Shown here one piece after another: positions 15,174 to 23,728 of a stretch of DNA of 32,358 nt (positions are counted from its first letter, which is position 1; the number at the start of each line of letters is the position of its first letter). The translations under genes and the position numbers were made by a program. The notes under the pieces are model-generated. The model worked only from the letters and a program-made list of their open reading frames with translations, was not told the origin of the DNA and searched no databases. Source of the stretch: an uncultured Bacteroides sp. (lineage in GTDB: Bacteria; Bacteroidota; Bacteroidia; Bacteroidales; Bacteroidaceae); the NCBI GenBank assembly GCA_944320865.1, contig CALUJC010000037.1:1-32358 (forward strand), given 5' to 3'.

Positions 15174-15181
15174 TATCTTTG
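15174..15181 (+). promoter_or_regulatory. -7 box of the HTCS-anSME operon
   Basis: TATCTTTG matches TAnnTTTG. It lies 20 nt before the HTCS ATG, with a T-rich -33 region (15149-15153) about 20 nt upstream. Confidence 0.55.
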
Positions 15182-15201
15182 CAAGGCTTAAAATCATACT
15201 C

Positions 15202-18200
15202 ATGAAAAAAGACTTTGCCACTTACCTGCTCTGCCTTGCAGGGCTGTGCCTGTGTACTTGCTGCACCCGCAAGCACAGCCGGCTCTCGGCCTTATCGGCT
15301 CCGGCCTATGCCTACAATTTGTCATCGGAAGACGTTACGGCCTTCGCGATGGACAAGAACGGCTACATGTGGATAGGGACATCGGACGGGCTGAACCTTT
15401 TCGACGGCAGTGCTTATCGCCAATATTCATACGTGCCCGGAGACTCTGCCAGCCTTGCCGGCAACCAGATTAACACCCTCTTTCGCGACAGCCGGGACAG
15501 GATATGGGTGGGCACAGGCAGCGGAGTGTGCCAATACACCGGCTACGACAGATTCAAGAACGTGCCTCTACCCGCCAAACAGGCCTATACCCTGCAGATT
15601 CTGGAAAACAGCCAAGGACAGCTTTTCTTTGTCACCACCGAAGGGGTGTACCAATATGACGAACACAACAACAGTGCCCGCCTGACACTTGCAGCCCCCG
15701 ACAACAACCGAACCAGCACTTCGCACTTCCTCATAGACCGGCAAGACCGCCTGTGGAGAGTCACGACACAAGGCATACAATGCTACGACCAACACTTCAA
15801 GCACACGCTTTCACTGCCCAACCCGGCTGCCTTCAACATGCTAAATGCCCTGATAAAAGACAACTGCATCTGGGTGAGCGGCGGGAACGGCCTGCTCAAA
15901 TACGACATAGACAGCCAGCACCTGGACATTCTTTGCGACTCTGCCCAATATGCCCGGGGCGACATCGTGCCCAGGGAGATGTTTGCCTACCGCTCCAAGA
16001 TATGGATAGTGGCCAAAGACAAAATCTACTCATACAATCCGCAAACCCGCAGCCTGGATGTGGAAGAGGAGATGACCGACAGGGTGATGCGCCACTACTC
16101 CTCGCTCATCTCCACAGTGTATGTGGACGAGAGGCAGGATTTGTGGATAGGCTTTCCCAACAGCGGTTTCATCAACCTGAAGGGGCAGCCGGACAAGACG
16201 ATTCTGCAACACCACGCGCTGACCGAACGGCTGAAGGGGAAGTCCATCCGTTCCCTTTCGGCGGCGGAAGACGGGGCGGTGTATGGCATCCAAGGCAACA
16301 ACAGCCTCTTCCGCTACGACCCGGCCACGCAGCAGCTCACTGTCTTCCGCAACACGGATATCGAAGGCATACTGACCCCACGGTTCCAACACAAGATGGA
16401 CAAGATATTCTGCAATCAAGGCAAGATATGGCTGCTCAACAACAGCCGGCTGATGCGTTGCCGCTACGACGGGAAGCGAATCGTTACGGAAAGCATCATC
16501 CGCTACGGCATGCAGAATACCTCCATAGGAAACTACTGCGCCGACAAGCAAGGCAACCTCTACCTGACCACAGACAAGGACTGCCTGGTAAAGGTGTCGG
16601 GCACCCGCGACTGCCACACCGACACCATAGCCATGGCGTTGCCGGCCTATACGGTGAACAGTTGCCTGCAAACGCTTTCCGGCGGAGAAATACTGATTTG
16701 CATGCCCGACCTGCAATTGGCCTGCTACTACCCTGAAAACGGACAAGTGAAACCGCTCGACACGCAGCCCACGAACTACAATCCCAAAGGCATAAACCCC
16801 ACCTGCATTTATCAAGACCGGCAGCAACAACTATGGATAGGAAGCGACAAAGGGCTCTACCAGCTGCACCTGTCCACCCGCAAACTAACCCTCATAGAGC
16901 CGCTTGCCAACCTGCACGTCAGCAGCATGCTTGAAGACAAGGACGGCAACCTGTGGATAGGCACGCACCAAGGCATGGTGACATACAGCCCCCGGACAAA
17001 GGAAATGACCCATTACTCCAATACGGCAGAAGGAACCTACCGGCACAGGATATTCAACCAACACAGTGCCTGCATGGTGCAAGACTCCATTTTCTTCTTT
17101 GGCCATACCCAAGGCTGTACCATATTTACCCCCTCAGCCTTGGAGCAATACAGCCTGCCAAGCATACACATAGAGAAAGTATTGGTAAACAAAGCCAACC
17201 AGGCAACAGGCATAGACTACCTGTGCCAACCAGATACCAACCTGAACCTGAAATGGAACGAAAACGACCTGACTTTCTTCTTCAGCACTGTCAATTATGC
17301 CCTTTCCCCACAATACACATGCCGATACAAGCTGGAGGGTTTTGAACACAACTGGATTGAAAGCGACGAACGCCACCCCGTCATCTACTCCAACCTGCCG
17401 GCCGGACACTACACCTTCAGGCTGAGGCTGGACATTCCGGGGAAGGCCGAGACGGGGGGCTTGGAACAGCACGTCCGTATCGCTATAGGGCCAGCTCCGT
17501 GGCTTTCTATGCCTGCCTTGGTAGCCTACGTCATCCTGGTAGCCGGAATAGTGTTCTACATCAACCGCCTCTACCTGCGCATCAAAGCCGAACACCTGAA
17601 AGCCGAGATGCTGCAACGCGACAAAGAACGCGAGCACCTGGCCAACCAAATGAACATGAACTTCTTCGCCAACATCTCCCACGAGTTCCGCAACCCGCTG
17701 ACCATGATTTTCGGCCCCATTGCTACATTAAAGAAAGACAAGAACCTGTCCGGAGAAGCACATCGCCTGCTGAACGTGGTGTCGCAAAGCATCAACCAAA
17801 TGCTACGCCTTATCGACCAGATGCTGGACTTCAACAAGCTGGAATATGATGCGCTGAAGATGCAAATAACCAAATGTGACATTGTAGACGAAACAAACCA
17901 TTGGATTGACCTCCTGCAAGCAGGCGCCCGCCAGAAAAACATCCGGGTGGAACGGTCGGGACTTGAAGGAGCCTTCTTTGGGTGGTTAGACAAAGACAAA
18001 TTAGGCAAAATCCTAAGCAACCTGTTCACCAATGCCTTGAAACACACTCCGCAGGGAGGAAGCATACACATAGGCTTTGAATGTATAGACGCAGCTCATG
18101 CCAAAAGCATCATGCCGGCCCTGGAGCCCAAAGCCGAACGATATCTGCACATCTACGTGCAGGATAGTGGGAAAGGCATACCACCGGAGCAACTGGAAGA

Positions 18201-19245
18201 CATCTTCAAACGATATTACCAGGCCGATAACAAATCGGGATTGAAATATGCCAACTGGGGCACCGGCATCGGCCTCTACTACGTGAAAAGACTGGTGCAA
18301 CTGCACCATGGGGAAGTTATGGCCGACAATGTGAAAGGAGAAGAAGCTGAGAAACACGGTGCCATCTTCCACGTACTTCTACCTGCCGACGAAAGCGCCT
18401 ATGCCGCCGACTCCCGCCAAGAAGAAACCACAGACAATCCCCAAATATCGGTAGATTCCTCCATGCCGGCCGTCAGCGCCCCTGTCATCGACCCGCAGAA
18501 ACCCACCCTGATGGTAGTGGACGATGACACCCAAGTAGCCGCCTACCTCACCCTGTTGCTGACACCGGAATATAACATCGTAAACAAATATAGCGCCGAA
18601 TCGGCCTTGGAGGCTTTAAAGACGGTGGAGCCAGACCTTATTCTATCCGATGTCATCATGGGCGAGATGTCAGGCTATGACTTTTGCCGCAAGCTGAAGA
18701 AAGACAAACTATATTGCCATATCCCCATCGTTCTGCTAACGGCCAAGGCACAAACCAGAGAACAGATAGAGGGGCTGAGCAGTGAAGCCAGTGCCTACGT
18801 CACCAAGCCCTTCGACCCCGATTACCTGAAAGCACTTATCCGCTCCATACTAAGCAATAGAAACCACCTGCGGGCTCTGCTGTCATCGGCCACCAATGCC
18901 ACAAAAGACATTGCCGAAGCCCTGTCACCCCAAGACACAGCGTTTCTAAAAGACCTGTATAAACTCATGGACAGCATGATGGACCAGGAAGAGTGGAACT
19001 TCAACGACGTGGCCGAGAAGCTCTTTATGAGCCGGACGAAGTTCAACTACAAGCTGAAAGGACTGACCGGAGAAACGCCTACGCACTTCTTCATGAAATA
19101 CAAGCTGAACAAAGCCGCCGAACTGCTGAGAAGCGGGAAATACAACGTTTCGGAAGTGGCCGACCTGACAGGCTTCGGCACCGTTTCCCACTTCTCGGTG
19201 AGCTTCAAAAAGCATTTCGGCGTCAACCCCAAAGACTATAAATAA
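15202..19245 (+). CDS. Hybrid two-component system sensor-regulator (HTCS)
   Basis: This 1347-aa one-protein signalling system senses a glycan in the periplasm and activates transcription. Domains in order: a signal peptide or N-terminal anchor (LLCLAGLCLC); about 14 two-bladed-propeller Reg_prop repeats (MWIGTSDGLNLF, IWVGTGSGVCQY, LWIGSDKGLYQL, LWIGTHQGMVTY); a Y_Y_Y domain around residue 690-760 (YKLEGFEHNW); a transmembrane segment at about 772-794; a histidine kinase with H-box ISHEFRNP (His827), N-box Asn944 and G-boxes DSGKGIP and GTGIGL; a receiver domain (about 1101-1215) with phospho-acceptor Asp1150 in LSDVIMGEMSG; and a C-terminal AraC-type HTH (SRTKFNYKLKGLTG ... HFSVSFKKHFGVNPKDYK). 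All key residues are intact. It is divergent from the receptor-sulfatase operon and 33 nt upstream of anSME. The ligand is unknown, probably a sulfated or partly desulfated oligosaccharide. Confidence 0.96.
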   Translation: MKKDFATYLLCLAGLCLCTCCTRKHSRLSALSAPAYAYNLSSEDVTAFAMDKNGYMWIGTSDGLNLFDGSAYRQYSYVPGDSASLAGNQINTLFRDSRDRIWVGTGSGVCQYTGYDRFKNVPLPAKQAYTLQILENSQGQLFFVTTEGVYQYDEHNNSARLTLAAPDNNRTSTSHFLIDRQDRLWRVTTQGIQCYDQHFKHTLSLPNPAAFNMLNALIKDNCIWVSGGNGLLKYDIDSQHLDILCDSAQYARGDIVPREMFAYRSKIWIVAKDKIYSYNPQTRSLDVEEEMTDRVMRHYSSLISTVYVDERQDLWIGFPNSGFINLKGQPDKTILQHHALTERLKGKSIRSLSAAEDGAVYGIQGNNSLFRYDPATQQLTVFRNTDIEGILTPRFQHKMDKIFCNQGKIWLLNNSRLMRCRYDGKRIVTESIIRYGMQNTSIGNYCADKQGNLYLTTDKDCLVKVSGTRDCHTDTIAMALPAYTVNSCLQTLSGGEILICMPDLQLACYYPENGQVKPLDTQPTNYNPKGINPTCIYQDRQQQLWIGSDKGLYQLHLSTRKLTLIEPLANLHVSSMLEDKDGNLWIGTHQGMVTYSPRTKEMTHYSNTAEGTYRHRIFNQHSACMVQDSIFFFGHTQGCTIFTPSALEQYSLPSIHIEKVLVNKANQATGIDYLCQPDTNLNLKWNENDLTFFFSTVNYALSPQYTCRYKLEGFEHNWIESDERHPVIYSNLPAGHYTFRLRLDIPGKAETGGLEQHVRIAIGPAPWLSMPALVAYVILVAGIVFYINRLYLRIKAEHLKAEMLQRDKEREHLANQMNMNFFANISHEFRNPLTMIFGPIATLKKDKNLSGEAHRLLNVVSQSINQMLRLIDQMLDFNKLEYDALKMQITKCDIVDETNHWIDLLQAGARQKNIRVERSGLEGAFFGWLDKDKLGKILSNLFTNALKHTPQGGSIHIGFECIDAAHAKSIMPALEPKAERYLHIYVQDSGKGIPPEQLEDIFKRYYQADNKSGLKYANWGTGIGLYYVKRLVQLHHGEVMADNVKGEEAEKHGAIFHVLLPADESAYAADSRQEETTDNPQISVDSSMPAVSAPVIDPQKPTLMVVDDDTQVAAYLTLLLTPEYNIVNKYSAESALEALKTVEPDLILSDVIMGEMSGYDFCRKLKKDKLYCHIPIVLLTAKAQTREQIEGLSSEASAYVTKPFDPDYLKALIRSILSNRNHLRALLSSATNATKDIAEALSPQDTAFLKDLYKLMDSMMDQEEWNFNDVAEKLFMSRTKFNYKLKGLTGETPTHFFMKYKLNKAAELLRSGKYNVSEVADLTGFGTVSHFSVSFKKHFGVNPKDYK

Positions 19246-19278
19246 CGATTACCAACAATTTATAAAGAAATTACCACT

Positions 19279-20505
19279 ATGACTACCCTTGCTCCCTTTG
19301 CCCGCCCGCTCTACGTGATGCTGAAGCCTGCCGGCGCCCTGTGCAACCTGGCATGCGACTACTGCTACTACCTGGAAAAGGCAAAACTGTACCAAGACAA
19401 CCCCAAACACGTGATGAGCGACGAACTGCTCGAAAAGTTCATTGAGGAATACATCAACTCGCAGACCAGCCCGAACGTACTGTTTACCTGGCACGGCGGG
19501 GAAACGCTGATGCGCCCCCTCTCCTTCTACCAAAAAGCCGTGGAGTTGCAACGCAAGTATGCCCGCGGCCGGCAGATAGACAACTGCCTGCAGACCAACG
19601 GCACACTGCTCACCGATGAATGGTGCCGCTTCCTGCACGACAACCAGTGGCTGGTGGGCATCTCCATTGACGGCCCGCAGGAGTTTCACGACGAATACCG
19701 CAAGAACAAGCAGGGGCGGCCTTCGTTCGTGAAAGTCATGCAAGGCATCAACCTGCTGAAGAAGCACAACGTGGAGTGGAACGCCATGGCGGTGGTGAAC
19801 GACTACAATGCCGACTATCCGCTGGAGTTCTACCACTTCTTCAAAGAGCTGGATTGCCACTACATCCAGTTTGCCCCTATCGTGGAACGCCTTGCCCCCC
19901 ATGCGGACGGGCGGCACCTGGCTGCGGTAGACGAGGACAGCAAGGAGGGGCTCACCGACTTTTCCGTCACTTCCCGGCAATGGGGCAACTTCCTGTGCAC
20001 CATCTTCGATGAATGGGTGCGCCACGATGTGGGTAACTACTACATCCAGCTGTTCGACTCCACCCTGGCCAACTGGGTGGGCGAACAACCGGGTGTCTGC
20101 ACCCTGGCCAAGACATGCGGCCATGCGGGAGTCATGGAGTTCAACGGCGATGTTTACTCGTGCGACCACTTCGTCTTCCCCCAATACAAACTGGGCAACA
20201 TTTACTCGAAAACCTTAGTGGAAATGATGTATGGCGAACGTCAACAGAAATTCGGACTTGCCAAGCGGGAGTCCCTGCCTACGCAATGCAAAGAGTGTCC
20301 CTACCTCTTTGCCTGCAACGGCGAATGCCCCAAGAACCGTTTCTGTAAGACCAAGGACGGCGAGCCCGGCCTGAACTACCTGTGCCAAGGCTATTACCAG
20401 TTCTTCGACCACGCGGCACCTTACATGGACTTCATGAAGCGCGAGCTGCAAGCCAAGCGTGCACCTGCCAACGTGATGGAAGCCATACGGAAAGGGGAAA
20501 TATAG
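19279..20505 (+). CDS. Anaerobic sulfatase-maturating enzyme (radical SAM, SPASM)
   Basis: This 408-aa cytoplasmic enzyme oxidises the Ser or Cys of the sulfatase C/S-x-P/A-x-R motif to formylglycine without oxygen. Seen: the radical-SAM cluster motif C22-NLA-C26-DY-C29; the GGE-type SAM-binding motif TWHGGETLM; SISIDG-type strand residues (GISIDGPQEFHD); and a SPASM region with CTLAKTCGHAG, YSCDHF (Cys295, with Asp296 as the presumed catalytic base) and CKECPYLFACNGECPKNRFC for the two auxiliary clusters. The length is normal for anSME. It follows the HTCS by 33 nt, probably in one operon, and serves the four serine-type sulfatases here, though it may be the only maturase for the whole genome. 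Its stop lies 1 bp from the stop of the convergent gene. Confidence 0.95.
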   Translation: MTTLAPFARPLYVMLKPAGALCNLACDYCYYLEKAKLYQDNPKHVMSDELLEKFIEEYINSQTSPNVLFTWHGGETLMRPLSFYQKAVELQRKYARGRQIDNCLQTNGTLLTDEWCRFLHDNQWLVGISIDGPQEFHDEYRKNKQGRPSFVKVMQGINLLKKHNVEWNAMAVVNDYNADYPLEFYHFFKELDCHYIQFAPIVERLAPHADGRHLAAVDEDSKEGLTDFSVTSRQWGNFLCTIFDEWVRHDVGNYYIQLFDSTLANWVGEQPGVCTLAKTCGHAGVMEFNGDVYSCDHFVFPQYKLGNIYSKTLVEMMYGERQQKFGLAKRESLPTQCKECPYLFACNGECPKNRFCKTKDGEPGLNYLCQGYYQFFDHAAPYMDFMKRELQAKRAPANVMEAIRKGEI

Positions 20506-20506
20506 G

Positions 20507-21799
20507 TTACAAGTAGTAGAACACCAGCAGCAACGCCACGTTGGCGGCAATGACGCAGCCGAAGCCGCCCAGAATCCAAGGGCGCAGCAAGCTCTTCCGC
20601 CCGGCGAAGAACAAGGCATAGCACATGTTCACCACAATGTTGCTGATGATGGCCTGCAGGCTGCACGCCGCAATGACCAGCACGGCCACACCACCCGTGC
20701 CCTGCACCAGGTTCAAGATGAAAGGAGTGATGTCGCTGAAGCCGGAGACGAACGACAGCACATTCAGCCCCTGCGTGCCGGCATAGACAAGCGTGTAGTG
20801 CGTGAGCAATGTGAACACCACGAACAGCAAGGCAAAAATCAGCGCTACCTTAAACTCCAAGGGGTTTTTCGTATCGTCCTCCTCCAGTTGCCCATCTACC
20901 TTGGTGCGCTGCCGGCGGGTGTGCATATACCAGGCCACTCCTGCCGACACCACAGACATAGCAAGCAGATAAGGGTATATGACCGCCAATGCCTCCATGC
21001 TGAAAATGCCTATCAGTATCAGGAAGCGCAGGAACATCATACTGACGGCAAACAACATGGCCGCCACATACTCAGGCACGTCCTGCGGGGCAGCCTCGCG
21101 GCTCTTGCGCGCCAGTACAGTGATGGTGGCCGTACTGCTGTACAGCCCGCCGATGATGCCCGACACCAAGATGCCCGACCGATGGAACACGTAGCGCCGC
21201 AACAGGTAAGACAGGTAAGAGATACCCGACACCACCACCGTGGTCAGCCAAATGTTATACGGCGTCAGGCTGATATTCGGGGAAATATTCTTGTCGGGAA
21301 GCATGGGGAGGATGATGCCGCTGATGGCAAGAAACTTGGCCAGCGTAATCATCTCGTCGTTCTTCATGCGCTGCGCCAGCTCGGTAAAGGTATGTTTCAG
21401 TTCGGTGAGCAGCAGCACCACCACGACCACCATCACCGAAAACCACATGGGCTGCGTCAGCACAATGGGAGCCAGACAATAAGTGATGAGTGCAATGACG
21501 ATGGTGGTAATGCCAAACACATGATACTGCACCTGCTTCACGTAATAGTTCAGCGCCAGCAACACGCCCAGCACCAAACCGCCGCCTATAAACAGGCGGT
21601 AACCCTCCGGCTCCAGGATGTAAAGCAAGTAGCCCAATATGCCGATGAAGGTAAACGTGCGGTCGGTGCCAAACAAGGTGGTCTCACCCTCCCGCTTCAG
21701 GCTGATGCGCCGTTGCGAAAGGCCGATAAGCAGGGAGAACACGGCAACCAAAAGGAAGGTGACCAGCTCCTGCGGCAAATATTGGTAAATCTGTCCCAT
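20507..21799 (-). CDS. MgtC/DUF4010-like multi-span membrane protein
   Basis: This 430-aa inner-membrane protein has about 12 hydrophobic segments. The N-terminal third (FLLVAVFSLLIGLSQRR ... GTDRTFTFIGILGYLL) resembles the MgtC/SapB family N-terminal domain, and the rest (SGIIGGLYSSTATITVLARKSRE ... NPLEFKVALIFALLFV) resembles DUF4010. This fusion is a known family in Bacteroidetes and Proteobacteria whose transport substrate is not established. It lies 25 nt after the CYTH gene and is the last gene of a three-gene operon (membrane peptide, CYTH, this gene). It converges with anSME with 1 bp between stops, so no terminator fits between them. Confidence 0.85.
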   Translation of the reverse strand: MGQIYQYLPQELVTFLLVAVFSLLIGLSQRRISLKREGETTLFGTDRTFTFIGILGYLLYILEPEGYRLFIGGGLVLGVLLALNYYVKQVQYHVFGITTIVIALITYCLAPIVLTQPMWFSVMVVVVVLLLTELKHTFTELAQRMKNDEMITLAKFLAISGIILPMLPDKNISPNISLTPYNIWLTTVVVSGISYLSYLLRRYVFHRSGILVSGIIGGLYSSTATITVLARKSREAAPQDVPEYVAAMLFAVSMMFLRFLILIGIFSMEALAVIYPYLLAMSVVSAGVAWYMHTRRQRTKVDGQLEEDDTKNPLEFKVALIFALLFVVFTLLTHYTLVYAGTQGLNVLSFVSGFSDITPFILNLVQGTGGVAVLVIAACSLQAIISNIVVNMCYALFFAGRKSLLRPWILGGFGCVIAANVALLLVFYYL

Positions 21800-21824
21800 A
21801 CCGATACTGCGGGATGCGCTTCCC

Positions 21825-22301
21825 TCACCACGTCCGGTAGGGATGCTTCATCAGTTGCGAATTGTAGTAACGCACGTCGCCCGTCACTTCACGGCCGATG
21901 AAGGGGGGACGTTCAAAGGGCTCGTCCTCGTGGGCAAGTTCCACTTCGGCCACCACCAGCCCTTGGTTTTCGCCATGGAACTCGTCCACCTCAAACGTAT
22001 GGCCTCCGCAAGGCACCAGGTAGCGGGTCTTGTCGATGATGCCCGGCTCGCACAGCTTCATCAGCTCCTCCGCCTCATTGAGGGGCAGTTCCCTTTCCCA
22101 CTCGTAGCGTGTAGTGCCCGAGGCGTTGGAAGCCCCCTTGATGGTGAGGTAGCCACGCCCGTCGCGGATGCGCACCCGCACGGTGCGCCCCCTGGCACTG
22201 CTGATGTAACCTTGCACCACCCTGCACTGCGACGAGGCCGCCTGCCGGTAGCCGTCGCCCGTCACCAGGAACTTGCGCTCTATCTCCTGATGGGCAGTCA
22301 T
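21825..22301 (-). CDS. CYTH-domain protein (triphosphate tunnel metalloenzyme family)
   Basis: This 158-aa protein starts with MTAHQEIERKFLV, containing the ExExK-type signature (E-I-E-R-K) of CYTH domains. Further tunnel-lining charged motifs follow: TVRVRIRDGRGYLTIKG, RYEWERELP, KTRYLVPCGGHTFEVDEFHG and VVAEVELAHEDE. Bacterial members of this size hydrolyse inorganic triphosphate or thiamine triphosphate; the exact substrate cannot be read here. The ATG at 22299-22301 is chosen because family homology starts there. An upstream in-frame extension would run through the membrane-peptide gene and has no family character. It overlaps that gene's TGA by one base (TGATG), so translation is probably coupled. 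Confidence 0.88.
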   Translation of the reverse strand: MTAHQEIERKFLVTGDGYRQAASSQCRVVQGYISSARGRTVRVRIRDGRGYLTIKGASNASGTTRYEWERELPLNEAEELMKLCEPGIIDKTRYLVPCGGHTFEVDEFHGENQGLVVAEVELAHEDEPFERPPFIGREVTGDVRYYNSQLMKHPYRTW

Positions 22302-22438
22302 CAGCCCATCAATGCTGCTACGGCAATGATGCCGATGGCCAGCAACACGGCCACCACACCGATTACCACAATGACTTTGTTTCCTTTTTCTTCTTCCCTG
22401 CGGGTATGTGTAGCCGGTTTTCTTCCTTTCTTGCTCAT
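22301..22438 (-). CDS. 45-aa single-span membrane peptide coupled to the CYTH gene
   Basis: Reading from ATG at 22436-22438 gives a 45-residue product: a basic, polar N-terminus (MSKKGRKPATHTRREEEKGN) followed by one strongly hydrophobic stretch of about 23 residues (VIVVIGVVAVLLAIGIIAVA and on) ending ALMG, then TGA. This is a typical small N-in membrane protein. Its stop overlaps the CYTH start by one base, and a TTG-N20-TTACTTTG promoter lies just upstream, both of which support a real gene. I do not recognise a family. Confidence 0.75.
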   Translation of the reverse strand: MSKKGRKPATHTRREEEKGNKVIVVIGVVAVLLAIGIIAVAALMG

Positions 22439-22469
22439 GGTTCTTCAATAGTTTTAGTTCAACAACAAA

Positions 22470-22500
22470 CAAAGTAAGTGCATTTCCGGGACGTATGCAA
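22470..22500 (-). promoter_or_regulatory. Promoter of the membrane peptide-CYTH-DUF4010 operon
   Basis: On the minus strand, TTG (22500-22498) and TTACTTTG (22477-22470) are separated by 20 nt. The -7 box differs from TAnnTTTG at one base. The ATG follows 31 nt downstream. Confidence 0.5.
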
Positions 22501-22518
22501 GAGAAGCGGGCTGTTTTT

Positions 22519-23643
22519 TTACCCGTTGCCTTCGCCCTCGCCTGCAAACTCCATCAGGTAGGCCTTGATGAAGCCGTCTATCTTGCCGTCCATCACGCCG
22601 TTCACGTCACTGGTCTGGTAGTTGGTGCGGTGGTCCTTCACGCGGCGGTCGTCGAAGACGTAGCTGCGTATCTGCGAGCCCCATTCTATCTTCTTCTTAC
22701 CAGCCTCTATCTTGGCTTGTTCGGCCATGCGGTGCTTCATCTCCTTGTCGTAGAGCATGGAGCGGAGGAGGCGGAGGGCGTTCTCACGGTTCTTGGGCTG
22801 GTCGCGCGTCTCGGTGTTCTCGATGAGGATTTCTTCTTCCTCACCGGTGTAAGGGTCTTTGTACTGGTAGCGCAGACGCACGCCGGACTCTACCTTGTTG
22901 ACGTTCTGTCCGCCCGCGCCGCCGCTGCGGAAGGTGTCCCACGAGATGCGTGCCGGCTCGATGTTCACCTCGATGGTGTCGTCTACCAGCGGGGTGACGA
23001 AGACGGAGGCGAACGACGTCATGCGCTTGCCCTGGGCGTTGTAGGGAGAGACGCGCACCAGGCGGTGCACCCCGTTCTCCCCCTTCAGGTAGCCGTAGGC
23101 ATAGTCGCCGCTTATCTCGATGGTGCAGGTCTTGATGCCCGCCTCGTCGCCCTCCTGCAAGTTGGCAATGGCGGTCTTGTATCCGTGGGTCTCGGCATAG
23201 CGCAGGTACATGCGCATCAGCATGCTGGCCCAGTCCTGGCTTTCGGTGCCTCCGGCGCCGGAGTTTATCTTCAGCACGCAATCCATCTGGTCGGCCTCGT
23301 CGCGCAGCATGTTCTTCAGCTCCAGGGCCTCCACGGCCGCGAGAGCTTTGGCGTAGGCCTCGTCCACTTCTTCCTCGGTCACCAGCTCGTCCTTATGGAA
23401 GTCGTAGGCCAGTTGCAGTTCGTCGGCTAGGGTTTTCACCTCGGTGTAGCCGTTAATCCATTGCTGCAGGGCCTTCACTTTCTTCATTTGGGCTTCGGCG
23501 GCCTTCTGGTCGTCCCAGAAGCCGGGAGCCTGCGTGCGCAGCTGTTCTTCTTCTACTTGTATCTTCTTTCCTTCGATGTCCAGGTAGCGGTTCAACGCTT
23601 CGGTACGTTCCTTGACATCCTTCAGTTGTTCGATGGTAATCAT
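22519..23643 (-). CDS. prfB: Peptide chain release factor 2, single uninterrupted frame
   Basis: This 374-aa protein recognises UGA and UAA stop codons and triggers peptide release on the ribosome. Seen: the catalytic GGQ loop (SGGAGGQNVNKVESGVRL), the RF-1 domain signature and the stop-recognition loop, which reads SPY (VRVSPYNAQGKRMTSF) where E. coli RF2 has SPF. Start MITIEQLKDVKER at 23641-23643 is preceded by a TATCTTTG -7 box. The longer upstream frame overlaps that promoter and is not needed. Unlike E. coli, the N-terminal region (NRYLDIEGKK, codons CTG GAC) has no CUU-UGA-C slippery stop, so the gene is not autoregulated by +1 frameshifting. ftsH ends 85 bp upstream on the same strand. 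Confidence 0.95.
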   Translation of the reverse strand: MITIEQLKDVKERTEALNRYLDIEGKKIQVEEEQLRTQAPGFWDDQKAAEAQMKKVKALQQWINGYTEVKTLADELQLAYDFHKDELVTEEEVDEAYAKALAAVEALELKNMLRDEADQMDCVLKINSGAGGTESQDWASMLMRMYLRYAETHGYKTAIANLQEGDEAGIKTCTIEISGDYAYGYLKGENGVHRLVRVSPYNAQGKRMTSFASVFVTPLVDDTIEVNIEPARISWDTFRSGGAGGQNVNKVESGVRLRYQYKDPYTGEEEEILIENTETRDQPKNRENALRLLRSMLYDKEMKHRMAEQAKIEAGKKKIEWGSQIRSYVFDDRRVKDHRTNYQTSDVNGVMDGKIDGFIKAYLMEFAGEGEGNG

Positions 23644-23664
23644 AAACGCGTTGTTTTGAGAGGG

Positions 23665-23672
23665 CAAAGATA
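23665..23672 (-). promoter_or_regulatory. -7 box of prfB
   Basis: TATCTTTG on the minus strand matches TAnnTTTG, 21 nt before the prfB ATG. A TTG lies 23 nt upstream, slightly further than usual. Confidence 0.5.
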
Positions 23673-23728
23673 ATACAAAAAAGTGAGATAGCGGCCAACT
23701 AACCCAGGCACGATTGAAAGTTAACGGC

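Noticed and set aside
22304-22547. N-terminal extension of the CYTH protein to 22547
   Set aside because: The extension runs out of frame through the membrane-peptide gene and its promoter, and family similarity starts at the ATG at 22301.
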